The notes under the pieces are model-generated. The model had not been told where the DNA came from. It made no database searches and saw only the letters and a list, made by a program, of their open reading frames with translations. A stretch of DNA of 8,798 nucleotides from Planctomycetota bacterium (GTDB taxonomy: Bacteria; Planctomycetota; UBA8108; UBA1146; JAJFFE01): contig JAGQRC010000096.1 of assembly GCA_020425835.1 (NCBI GenBank), positions 1-8,798 on the forward strand, read 5' to 3'. Positions within the stretch are counted from its first letter, which is position 1. Every line of letters starts with the position of its first letter. The translations under genes were made by a program, and so were the position numbers. Shown one piece after another: positions 1 to 5,305 of this stretch.

Positions 1-1732
1 CGCTCGCCGCCTTGCGCCCCGCCACGTCCTCTTCTTTCTCCCCCGGTGTCACCAGTCCAGCTCTGTAGACGACGAAGCCTTCCTCCGGCACCGGACTCCC
101 CCGTCGTCGCGCCGCGAGCACCTCGGCGATCTCCTTCCCGGACCCCCGCTGATGGAGCACGACCAGCGCCCGCTGTTCGGAGGCAAGGTTCCCGAGGTGC
201 GCGGCGTACAGCGCGATACCGACCAACCCATCCCGCGTGAACACCACGCTCTCGAAGATCGAGAGCTTGGTGGTCTCCGGCACGCGTCGCCACGGCTGGA
301 CCTCGCGATACGGGTGACCCTCGATCGAGCGCTCGAACTCGACCTCGTTCTCGTCGGCACGCAGCACTCGTCCGGCCGCCGTGTCGATCGGCTTCTCCCC
401 GACCTTGGAGAGGAAGTCATCGAACATCCGCTGCAGGTAGAGGCCGTCGACGATGCCCTCGAGTGCTCGCAATCGCGTCTCGGTCGTCGGCTGCAACGAG
501 AGGATCCGATGGTGGAGTAGCTCCAGGTCGCGGAACCGGCAGTCCTGCATCGACACGGCGACGCGCTCGAGAAGCTCCGAGACCTGCTCGGAGTCGGCCA
601 CCTCGGTGCGGGCGATGACCCCGGAGACGCCCGACTCGACGAACTCGGGGAGCAAGGCCTCGTAGGCGCTGGTTCCTCCGAAGCGACCTCGAAGATCGAC
701 CAACCGACGCAGCGCACCGACGGGATCGCCCGCCGCGACCAGCTCGCCCAGATCGTGCTCCACTTCGACGAGTTCACTTCGCGCGAGGCGGTCGATCTCC
801 TCGGCGCGTCGCTGCCAGCGACTGGCGTCCCCGGTCACGCGAACGAGGAAGCGACACACGGTCACCGCCTCGCCGAAGCTCTGCCGCCCGACCATCGACT
901 CGAGCTCCTCTTCTGCGCGCGCGACCTCGTCCCGCGCGACCACCGAACGGATGCCGCGGAGCACTCCGGCAACGCGTCGCGCGCGCTCACCCGCCGGGGT
1001 GCCGCGGTACTGTTCCGCAAAGCGCTCGACCTCGTCGACGATCTCCCATCCCCTCCCGCTGGCGAGCACCTCCGACTCGAGTCGACGGTATTCGTCTTCC
1101 GCCTCCGACTCGCGCGGACTCGCGAAGGCGTGGACGGTTGCGCTCGTCTCGTCGCCAGGACCGGGGCCGGACGGCGAAGCGGGTCTCGACCCCTGGGCAT
1201 CGAAAGGCCAACGTCGCGTGACGTGGGCATGGGCGAGAACGCCGAGCACGATCACCAACAGAGTCGGAACACCGAGGGTCACCGCGGTGACCGCCGGGGA
1301 GGCGGTGTAGGCGATCACCGTCCGCCCCGGCCCGGCGCGCTCGGGGGCCGCAACCGCGTCGGCGTAACGGGAAGCGGTCGGCGGAGTCACGGGACTCTTC
1401 GACGTCACGACCGTCTCGGCGACCGGCCCTTGCGTTGGCGCCGATCCGAAGCGAACCGTCGCGCGACCGATCTGCACGACATCCCCGGGCTCCAGTGTGC
1501 GGCGGTCGATCGCGACGCCGTTGACGAGCGTCCCGTTCGCGGAGCCGAGATCGATGATCGTCACGCGCCCGCTCTCCGACAGGAGCTCGGCATGACGTCG
1601 AGATGCCTTGTTCGTACCGAGCCGCACTTCGCACTCGTCCGCGCGACCGATCGTCCAGAGGCCGCCGTCGTACTCCAACGTGCGCTCTCCGGATTCATCG
1701 CGCACGACGATCTGCAACGGAAACTCGAACAT
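1..1732 (-). CDS. FHA-domain single-pass membrane protein, 3' end beyond window
   Basis: This frame stays open from an ATG at 1732 to the left edge, giving 577 codons with no stop, so the C-terminus is missing. Residues about 27-96 form an FHA domain, a phosphothreonine-binding module: the family signatures are visible as IGR (28-30), SRRHA (44-48) and DLGSANGTLVNG (61-72). A linker rich in Pro, Thr and Ala follows, then one hydrophobic span at about 147-169 (VPTLLVIVLGVLA). The remaining 400 or so residues are charged, Leu/Glu/Arg-rich and look mainly helical, perhaps TPR-like, with a less helical, Val/Gly-richer part near the edge. If FHA is cytoplasmic, as usual, the large C-terminal part would lie outside the membrane; that is inference. 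The start is chosen because the FHA fold begins almost at once; no clear Shine-Dalgarno precedes it. A partner Ser/Thr kinase is expected but not seen here. The role is unknown. Confidence 0.88.
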   Translation of the reverse strand, partial: MFEFPLQIVVRDESGERTLEYDGGLWTIGRADECEVRLGTNKASRRHAELLSESGRVTIIDLGSANGTLVNGVAIDRRTLEPGDVVQIGRATVRFGSAPTQGPVAETVVTSKSPVTPPTASRYADAVAAPERAGPGRTVIAYTASPAVTAVTLGVPTLLVIVLGVLAHAHVTRRWPFDAQGSRPASPSGPGPGDETSATVHAFASPRESEAEDEYRRLESEVLASGRGWEIVDEVERFAEQYRGTPAGERARRVAGVLRGIRSVVARDEVARAEEELESMVGRQSFGEAVTVCRFLVRVTGDASRWQRRAEEIDRLARSELVEVEHDLGELVAAGDPVGALRRLVDLRGRFGGTSAYEALLPEFVESGVSGVIARTEVADSEQVSELLERVAVSMQDCRFRDLELLHHRILSLQPTTETRLRALEGIVDGLYLQRMFDDFLSKVGEKPIDTAAGRVLRADENEVEFERSIEGHPYREVQPWRRVPETTKLSIFESVVFTRDGLVGIALYAAHLGNLASEQRALVVLHQRGSGKEIAEVLAARRRGSPVPEEGFVVYRAGLVTPGEKEEDVAGRKAAS

Positions 1733-1770
1733 GCTGGACTCGCGTTCGGATCGGGAGTGAAAGCTCGGTC

Positions 1771-1785
1771 CTCGCCACCGGCGAG
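1771..1785. repeat. Short perfect hairpin in FHA-gene leader region
   Basis: CTCGCC (1771-1776) and GGCGAG (1780-1785) are perfect complements around a three-base loop. If the FHA message starts near the TACATT element at 1790-1795, this hairpin would sit in or at the start of its 5' untranslated leader. A six-base stem of this kind is common by chance in GC-rich DNA, so function is unproven. Confidence 0.3.
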
Positions 1786-1794
1786 CCGGAATGT

Positions 1795-1823
1795 ACACTC
1801 GTCCGCAGTCGGGCGTCGAGTGT
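1795..1823. repeat. Inverted repeat, possible operator between divergent genes
   Basis: ACACTCG (1795-1801) and CGAGTGT (1817-1823) are perfect 7-base inverted copies separated by 15 bases, so their centres are 22 bases apart, about two turns of the helix. This geometry suits a dimeric regulator. It overlaps one base of the candidate minus-strand -10 element. A 7-base repeat at this distance is only mildly unlikely by chance in a 164-base spacer. Confidence 0.35.
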
Positions 1824-1896
1824 TGGGCGGTCGTGCTCGGTGAGTTCTCGATGGATCCCGTTGCCGGTCGCTCCGGAACCCGATACCTATGGTCGA

Positions 1897-2553
1897 ATGG
1901 GAGCCTCGACCGATTCGCCCGATGACCCGGACCGCATCCTCACCGTCCTCGACGGGCCGGAGGTGGAGGAGGTCGTGAAGGGCTCCCGATTCCTCGCCCA
2001 GACCTTTCGAGTTCGCTCCGAGGACGAAGCGCTGGGCCGGTTGGACGAGATTCGCTCGAAGTACCCGGACGCCACGCACCACTGCTGGGCTGCTCGGATC
2101 GGCGATCCCCGACGACCCGTGACGCGATGCGATGACGACGGGGAACCCAATCGAACCGCCGGCGCGCCGATCCTCCTGGCGATCGAGTCCGCAGCAGTCA
2201 GTGACGTCCTGGTCATCGTCACCCGCTACTTCGGAGGGACCAAGCTGGGCAAGGGAGGACTCGTCCGCGCCTACGGCGCGGCGGCGAGGCGGGCACTGAA
2301 CGATGCGCCTCGTTCGGAGACCTTCCGTCACGTCTCCGTTCGGATCGTCGTGAGCTACGACGATCTCGGCTCCGTCGAAGGATGTCTCGCGAAGCAGGCG
2401 CGCTGGATCCGCGACATCGACCGCACCTTCGAGAGCTCCCCGACCCTGTCCTTCGAAGTTCGTCGGAGTCGCGCGGAATCGCTTCGCACGGAGGTTCGCG
2501 AAGCGACGAGCGGTCGCGCCGAGATCGAGGTCCGGCGGGAGGAGGCGACGTGA
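1897..2553 (+). CDS. yigZ: YigZ/IMPACT family protein (UPF0029, with DUF1949-like C-terminus)
   Basis: The 218-residue product matches the bacterial YigZ/IMPACT family (usually about 200-220 residues). The N-terminal domain (about 20-140) shows the conserved HHCWAARIG (61-69), a DDGEPNRTAGAPIL stretch (80-93) and the family signature RYFGGTKLGKGGLVRAYG (110-127). The C-terminal part (about 145-215) has the length and place of the ferredoxin-like DUF1949 domain. Eukaryotic IMPACT acts on GCN1 in translation control; the bacterial biochemical role is not firmly established. ATG 1897 is chosen because residues before it are only the antisense of the FHA gene, and family similarity begins soon after. 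No Shine-Dalgarno is visible. It is the first gene of the plus-strand run leading into the folate genes. Its stop overlaps a possible GTG start (GTGA, 2550-2553). Confidence 0.92.
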   Translation: MGASTDSPDDPDRILTVLDGPEVEEVVKGSRFLAQTFRVRSEDEALGRLDEIRSKYPDATHHCWAARIGDPRRPVTRCDDDGEPNRTAGAPILLAIESAAVSDVLVIVTRYFGGTKLGKGGLVRAYGAAARRALNDAPRSETFRHVSVRIVVSYDDLGSVEGCLAKQARWIRDIDRTFESSPTLSFEVRRSRAESLRTEVREATSGRAEIEVRREEAT

Positions 2554-2693
2554 ACGGCGAAGATGAGTCCTCGAACGTCGAGCCACGCTCCGCTCACCGC
2601 TCGAACGCGGGTCGGGAGTCTGGATCTCTCACCATGACGGAGGTGGCGACCCCCGCTGGAGCCGCTGAGTCCCGACGACGAGGAGGAGCATGA
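2550..2693 (+). CDS. Possible 47-residue small ORF linking yigZ and folM
   Basis: A GTG at 2550 overlaps the yigZ stop as GTGA, and the frame closes with a TGA (2691-2693) that overlaps the folM start as ATGA. The predicted 47-residue peptide begins (M)NGEDESSNVEPRS and ends AAESRRRGGA. It is polar and low in complexity, with no hydrophobic segment or known motif. The first half has fair G/C at third codon positions, the last few codons do not. Being overlapped exactly on both sides suggests translational coupling through an operon. A 136-base untranslated spacer between yigZ and folM is the alternative. No function can be assigned. Confidence 0.3.
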   Translation: MNGEDESSNVEPRSAHRSNAGRESGSLTMTEVATPAGAAESRRRGGA

Positions 2694-3436
2694 GAATCGC
2701 TGGTGTCACGGCGCTCGTCACCGGGGGCGCGCAGCGCCTGGGTCGCGCGATCGCAATGGCGTTGGCCCGCGAGGGTGTCGACATCGCCGTCCACTACCGA
2801 ACGTCCGAGGCCGAAGCCGCGCGCACGGTGCGCGACCTCCGGACGTGCGGCGTTCGAGCCGAGGCGTTCCGAGCCGACCTCGCGCTCCCCGACGAGTCGA
2901 GAGCGTTGGCCCACGAAGTTGCGCAGTCGCTCGGCCCGTGGCGCATTCTCGTCAACAACGCCTCGCGCTTCGTGGCGAACGGACCGGCCTCGCTGTCGTT
3001 GGACGACGTCCGAGTCGACGCGGCGATCCACCTCGAGGCGCCGTTGATCCTGTCGCAGGCGCTCGACGCGCAGCTTCCCGACGGTGACCACGGCGCGATC
3101 GTCAACCTCCTCGATCATCGCGCCGTCCACCCCGATCCTCGCTACGCGAGCTACAGTCTCGCGAAGGCGTCCCTGGGCGCCTTGACCTCCCTGCTCGCGC
3201 AGTCGCTCGCGCCGCGCATCCGCGTGAACGCGATCAGCCCGGGGGCGATCCTGCCCCCGCCCGAACTCGACGCGGCGGCAGGTCGAGAGCATCTCGAGCG
3301 GGTCGCGGCGCGGACGCCACTCGAACGACCGGGGACCGAGGAGGACATCGCCGCGGCGTGTCTCTTCCTGGTCCGAGACGCCGACTTCACCACCGGCACC
3401 ACGATTCCCGTCGACGGAGGGAAACACTTGCGATGA
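2690..3436 (+). CDS. folM: Pteridine reductase-type SDR (FolM/PTR1-like)
   Basis: The 248-residue product is a short-chain dehydrogenase/reductase with the features of pteridine reductases rather than generic SDRs. It has TGGAQRLG (11-18, the TGxxxR cofactor motif), HYR (35-37) suited to NADPH, and NNAS (89-92). The catalytic set is Asp142, Tyr155 and Lys159: the usual SDR serine is replaced by Asp, and the 13 and 4 residue spacings are those of Asp181-Tyr194-Lys198 in Leishmania PTR1. The C-terminus has TTGTTIPVDGGKHL. FolM reduces dihydromonapterin and, more weakly, dihydrofolate with NADPH in the cytoplasm. Next to folB and folK it probably makes tetrahydrofolate or a tetrahydropterin. A perfect AGGAGG (2681-2686) precedes the ATG by only three bases, closer than usual. 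Its stop overlaps the folB start (ATGA, 3433-3436). Confidence 0.88.
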   Translation: MRIAGVTALVTGGAQRLGRAIAMALAREGVDIAVHYRTSEAEAARTVRDLRTCGVRAEAFRADLALPDESRALAHEVAQSLGPWRILVNNASRFVANGPASLSLDDVRVDAAIHLEAPLILSQALDAQLPDGDHGAIVNLLDHRAVHPDPRYASYSLAKASLGALTSLLAQSLAPRIRVNAISPGAILPPPELDAAAGREHLERVAARTPLERPGTEEDIAAACLFLVRDADFTTGTTIPVDGGKHLR

Positions 3437-3804
3437 TCGACCCCGGAGCAGACACGATCGAGATCCAGGACCTTCGTGTTCGTACGGTGATCGGCATCTT
3501 CGATCACGAGCGCGACCGCCGGCAGGAGGTCCGCATCACGCTCTCGATCGAGTCGGACACGAGGGACGCCGCGCGAAGCGATGCGATCGAGGACGCGCTC
3601 GACTACAAGACGCTGACGAAGCAGCTGATCGAGATGATCGAGGCATCCAGTTTCCAACTCCTGGAGACCCTCGCGCAGCGGATCGCCGATCTCGTCCTGG
3701 TCCATCCGCGGGCGACCGCCGTGCACGTCCAACTGGAGAAACCCGGCGCCCTGCGATTCGCCCGGACCGTCGGGGTGAGCATCACCCGTCGCTCGGACCG
3801 CTGA
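3433..3804 (+). CDS. folB: Dihydroneopterin aldolase/epimerase (FolB, FolX-like features)
   Basis: The 123-residue product has the length of the dihydroneopterin aldolase family, which converts 7,8-dihydroneopterin to 6-hydroxymethyl-dihydropterin and glycolaldehyde. The active-site set is present: Tyr58 in LDYKTL, Glu78 in LLETLA and Lys103 in LEKPGA. KPGA is typical of FolB. Other parts, LRVRTVIGI (14-22), RRQEV (29-33), DALDYKTLTK (54-63) and ALRFA (106-110), resemble what I recall of E. coli FolX, the dihydroneopterin-triphosphate 2'-epimerase. The folK neighbour favours the aldolase; the folM-like neighbour would also fit the epimerase. ATG 3433 overlaps the folM stop. Its likely Shine-Dalgarno GGAGGG (3416-3421) lies inside the codons for the conserved Gly-Gly of the upstream SDR. 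One base separates its stop from folK. Confidence 0.9.
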   Translation: MIDPGADTIEIQDLRVRTVIGIFDHERDRRQEVRITLSIESDTRDAARSDAIEDALDYKTLTKQLIEMIEASSFQLLETLAQRIADLVLVHPRATAVHVQLEKPGALRFARTVGVSITRRSDR

Positions 3805-3805
3805 C

Positions 3806-4285
3806 GTGACGCACGAGGTCCTGCTGCTCCTCGGCTCCAACGTGGACCGGGAGTACCACCTTCCTCTCGCCTGCCGCCGACTCTCCGAGCGGTTTCTCGT
3901 CCTACGATCTTCCGACCGATATCAGAGCGCGGCGGTGGGAGCGCCCGGAACGCCCGACTTCCAGAATCAAGCCGTGTTGATCGCGACCGATCTCGACCAC
4001 ACGTCGCTCCGCCTCGCCCTTCGCGAGGTCGAGTCCTCCCAGGGTCGCGTTCGCACCGCAGATCCCAATGCCCCACGGACGATCGATATCGACATCGTCT
4101 ACGTGGCGGACGGTCCCGATGGAGCGGCGCACGACGTGGACTCCGATCTCGCTCGCTACCACCATGTCGCCGTGCCCGCCGCCGAGATCGACGGGGCGCG
4201 CCGTCTCGCGGACGCCCGCACCGTCGACGACATCGCCCGGTCCCTCGGCCCCCCTCCTCACGGGTTTCGCCGACTGCACGAGTGA
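3806..4285 (+). CDS. folK: 6-hydroxymethyl-7,8-dihydropterin pyrophosphokinase (HPPK)
   Basis: FolK transfers pyrophosphate from ATP to 6-hydroxymethyl-7,8-dihydropterin, giving the substrate of dihydropteroate synthase. The 159-residue length equals that of E. coli HPPK and the motifs align: LLLGSN (7-12), FQNQAV (52-57), Glu75, GRVR (80-83) with Arg81 and Arg83, and PRTIDIDI (90-97) with Arg91 and the Mg-binding Asp94 and Asp96. The segment after Arg118, HHVAVPAAEI (119-128), replaces the more usual F-V/M-L-x-P-L-x-E-I pattern but keeps P and EI. The start is a GTG one base after the folB stop with no good Shine-Dalgarno, so translation probably relies on coupling. It is the last gene of the run. 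No folP or folE is in the window. Confidence 0.93.
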   Translation: MTHEVLLLLGSNVDREYHLPLACRRLSERFLVLRSSDRYQSAAVGAPGTPDFQNQAVLIATDLDHTSLRLALREVESSQGRVRTADPNAPRTIDIDIVYVADGPDGAAHDVDSDLARYHHVAVPAAEIDGARRLADARTVDDIARSLGPPPHGFRRLHE

Positions 4286-4298
4286 CCGGCTGGGCCGG
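4286..4298. terminator. Weak hairpin in the folK/tauE convergent gap
   Basis: Immediately after the folK stop, CCGGC (4286-4290) pairs with GCCGG (4294-4298) around a TGG loop. It lies in the 44-base gap between convergent genes, where a bidirectional terminator is expected. The stem is short and no T-tract follows on either strand, so it is at best a weak or factor-dependent terminator. Confidence 0.25.
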
Positions 4299-4329
4299 GA
4301 GGATCTTCGACGCGCACACCTCCACCGCG

Positions 4330-5076
4330 TCATGCACCCCAGGTGGAGATCCCTCGCACGATCGACACGGCACCGATGGCGAGGACGAGCCACCGGGTCA
4401 CCTGGAGGAACCGGCGGTCGCTCCAGCGATCGAGCACCGCCCGGCCGAGCCTCGTCCCCACCAACGCCATCGCGATGACCACGAGATACACGTACGGCGG
4501 AAGGTCCGACCAGTTCGCCGCACGAGGAGCGAGCGCCGTGAAGTAGATGATCTTCGTCGTGTGCGCGATCGACTGGGTCAGCGCCTTGGTCCCGACGATC
4601 TGATGGCGACTCAACGATCCACCGACGAAGAAGACGTCGAGGAGCGGACCCGACACACCCGCCGTCAGGTGCGCGCCGGTCACCAGGAATCCACACGACA
4701 CGGCGTGAGAGGCCCTCGTGAAATCCAGCCACTGCCGCATCCGACTCGGGATCATCAGGGCGAGCCACGGGATCGAGCCGAGGGCGATGGAGCACGTCGC
4801 TTTGTCCAACGAGATCGCGAGGCTCGCGAAGACGATCACCCCGACCGTCGCCCCGACCACGTACATCCGGATCCCCGGCCAATGGAAGTGATCACGCAAG
4901 AGGAACGCTCGGGACCCGTTCGACGCCAACTGGGTGACACCATGGAGCAACATCGCCTCGGGAACCGAGAGCAGCGCGAGATAGATCGCCATCAGGATCA
5001 GACCGCCGACCATTCCGAACACGCCGGAAATGAACGCGGTCACCAGGACCGACACCCCCACAATGGTGATCCACAC
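4330..5076 (-). CDS. TauE/SafE family membrane permease
   Basis: The 248-residue product is very hydrophobic, with roughly seven or eight membrane segments (for example about 3-20, 22-38, 70-90, 95-110, 125-150, 195-210 and 226-242). It has the two-fold repeat of the TauE/SafE family: ISGVFGMVGGLI (16-27) in the first half and TGAHLTAGVSGPLLDVFFV (133-151) in the second, with conserved Gly-rich turns. Members export sulfite, sulfoacetate or other small organic anions across the inner membrane; the substrate here cannot be read from sequence. The start is a GTG at 5076, supported by AGGGAGG (5088-5082) five bases upstream. It is divergent from the lysR gene, its likely regulator, and convergent with folK at a distance of 44 bases. 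Confidence 0.87.
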   Translation of the reverse strand: MWITIVGVSVLVTAFISGVFGMVGGLILMAIYLALLSVPEAMLLHGVTQLASNGSRAFLLRDHFHWPGIRMYVVGATVGVIVFASLAISLDKATCSIALGSIPWLALMIPSRMRQWLDFTRASHAVSCGFLVTGAHLTAGVSGPLLDVFFVGGSLSRHQIVGTKALTQSIAHTTKIIYFTALAPRAANWSDLPPYVYLVVIAMALVGTRLGRAVLDRWSDRRFLQVTRWLVLAIGAVSIVRGISTWGA

Positions 5077-5124
5077 GTCGACCTCCCTGCCCCTCGCGAA
5101 CGAGCCTTCTCGATCGCTGCCCCA

Positions 5125-5304
5125 TCATCGGCTCTCGGCCGAACCAAGGAACGAGAATGCTAGCAATTCCTGACATTCCACATTGGAATGGTCGACCGGA
5201 TCGGGGGCGAGCGGCCGAGGAGGCTCCTCCGCGTGTTGGAGGACCGCGTCGAGGACGCGCTCGACCTTCTCGTCCGACCGATACCGCGACAGCGAAGGGT
5301 TCAT
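5125..5304 (-). CDS. Possible 59-residue small ORF upstream of the permease gene
   Basis: A minus-strand frame from ATG 5304 (or a tandem ATG at 5307) to TGA 5127-5125 encodes about 59 residues. It begins MNPSLSRYRSDEKVERVLDA and ends LAFSFLGSAESR. Codons for the first 36 residues have mostly G or C at third positions and A/T-rich second positions, as in real genes; the DEKVERVLDAVLQHAEEP part looks like an amphipathic helix. Against it: no Shine-Dalgarno, no recognised family, the start overlaps the lysR ATG, and the second half runs through the LysR box. The plus-strand frame from 5188 shows similar periodicity, so the strand is not certain. It could be a small gene ahead of the permease, a remnant, or chance. 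Confidence 0.25.
   Translation of the reverse strand: MNPSLSRYRSDEKVERVLDAVLQHAEEPPRPLAPDPVDHSNVECQELLAFSFLGSAESR
5174..5190. promoter_or_regulatory. LysR-type T-N11-A operator
   Basis: CATTCC (5174-5179) and GGAATG (5185-5190) form a perfect 6-base inverted repeat around ACATT. Within it, T5176 and A5188 are separated by 11 bases, the classic T-N11-A box bound by LysR-type dimers. It sits about 100 bases before the permease start and about 115 before the lysR start. A second ATTCC half-site is 9 bases to the left. Position between a lysR gene and its divergent target makes this the likely recognition site, with autoregulation. Confidence 0.62.
5217..5259 (+). repeat. Overlapping hairpins in the lysR leader
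   Basis: TCCTC(C) at 5225-5230 can pair with GAGGA before it (5217-5221, 3-base loop) or with GGAGGA after it (5238-5243, 7-base loop), so the two hairpins exclude each other. A third hairpin follows at once: CGCGTC (5245-5250) with GACGCG (5254-5259), loop GAG. All lie within 90 bases of the lysR start. The layout recalls an attenuator, but no T-tract or leader peptide is evident. Confidence 0.3.
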
Positions 5305-5305
5305 C

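Larger units (their letters stand above)
1733..1896. promoter_or_regulatory. Divergent intergenic region between FHA gene and yigZ
   Basis: This 164-base spacer separates two divergent genes, so it should carry promoters for both. On the minus strand TACATT (1795-1790) is a plausible -10 for the FHA gene. On the plus strand TTGCCG (1861-1866) lies 17 bases before TACCTA (1884-1889). If real, that promoter would start transcription very near the yigZ ATG and give an almost leaderless message, which would fit the lack of a Shine-Dalgarno there. Both promoter matches are weak. The spacer also contains an inverted repeat and a small hairpin, listed separately. Confidence 0.35.
5077..5305. promoter_or_regulatory. 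Divergent control region between tauE-like gene and lysR
   Basis: These 229 bases separate the permease from the divergent regulator. The part at 5145-5190 is clearly richer in A and T than its surroundings and carries the dyad at 5174-5190, plus the 8-base palindrome TGCTAGCA (5158-5165) and a direct repeat of ATTCC (5166-5170, 5175-5179; period 9). TCGGC (5128-5132) and GCCGA (5138-5142) form a hairpin that would lie in the permease leader. The lysR side (5191-5305) is GC-rich and contains overlapping hairpins and a possible minus-strand ORF. Shine-Dalgarno sites are seen for both genes: AGGGAGG for the permease and GAAGGG (5294-5299) for lysR. No convincing -35/-10 pair was found. Confidence 0.6.

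Noticed and set aside
49..777. Minus-strand Ser/Arg-rich open frame of 242 codons
   Set aside because: It is a shifted frame of the FHA gene. The neighbouring minus frame runs unbroken from 1732 to the window edge with balanced composition.
755..1843. Plus-strand open frame of 362 codons opposite the FHA gene
   Set aside because: It is antisense to clear FHA motifs (GR, SRRHA, NGTLVNG) and has the low-complexity Arg/Asp look of a shadow.
1851..1925. A 24-codon plus-strand ORF that starts 46 bases before yigZ and overlaps its start
   Set aside because: A possible upstream ORF, but with no Shine-Dalgarno, no composition signal and a length expected by chance.
1561..2586. Minus-strand open frame of 341 codons opposite yigZ
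   Set aside because: It is antisense to the UPF0029 signature and shows no family motif of its own.
2594..3427. Minus-strand open frame of 277 codons opposite the pteridine reductase gene
   Set aside because: Composition is Arg/Val/Gly/Asp-heavy and the plus strand holds an intact SDR with all catalytic residues.
4282..5163. Plus-strand open frame of 293 codons after folK, with a start overlapping the folK stop as GTGA
   Set aside because: The overlap looks like coupling, but the product is an Arg/His/Asp-rich shadow of the multi-span permease on the other strand.
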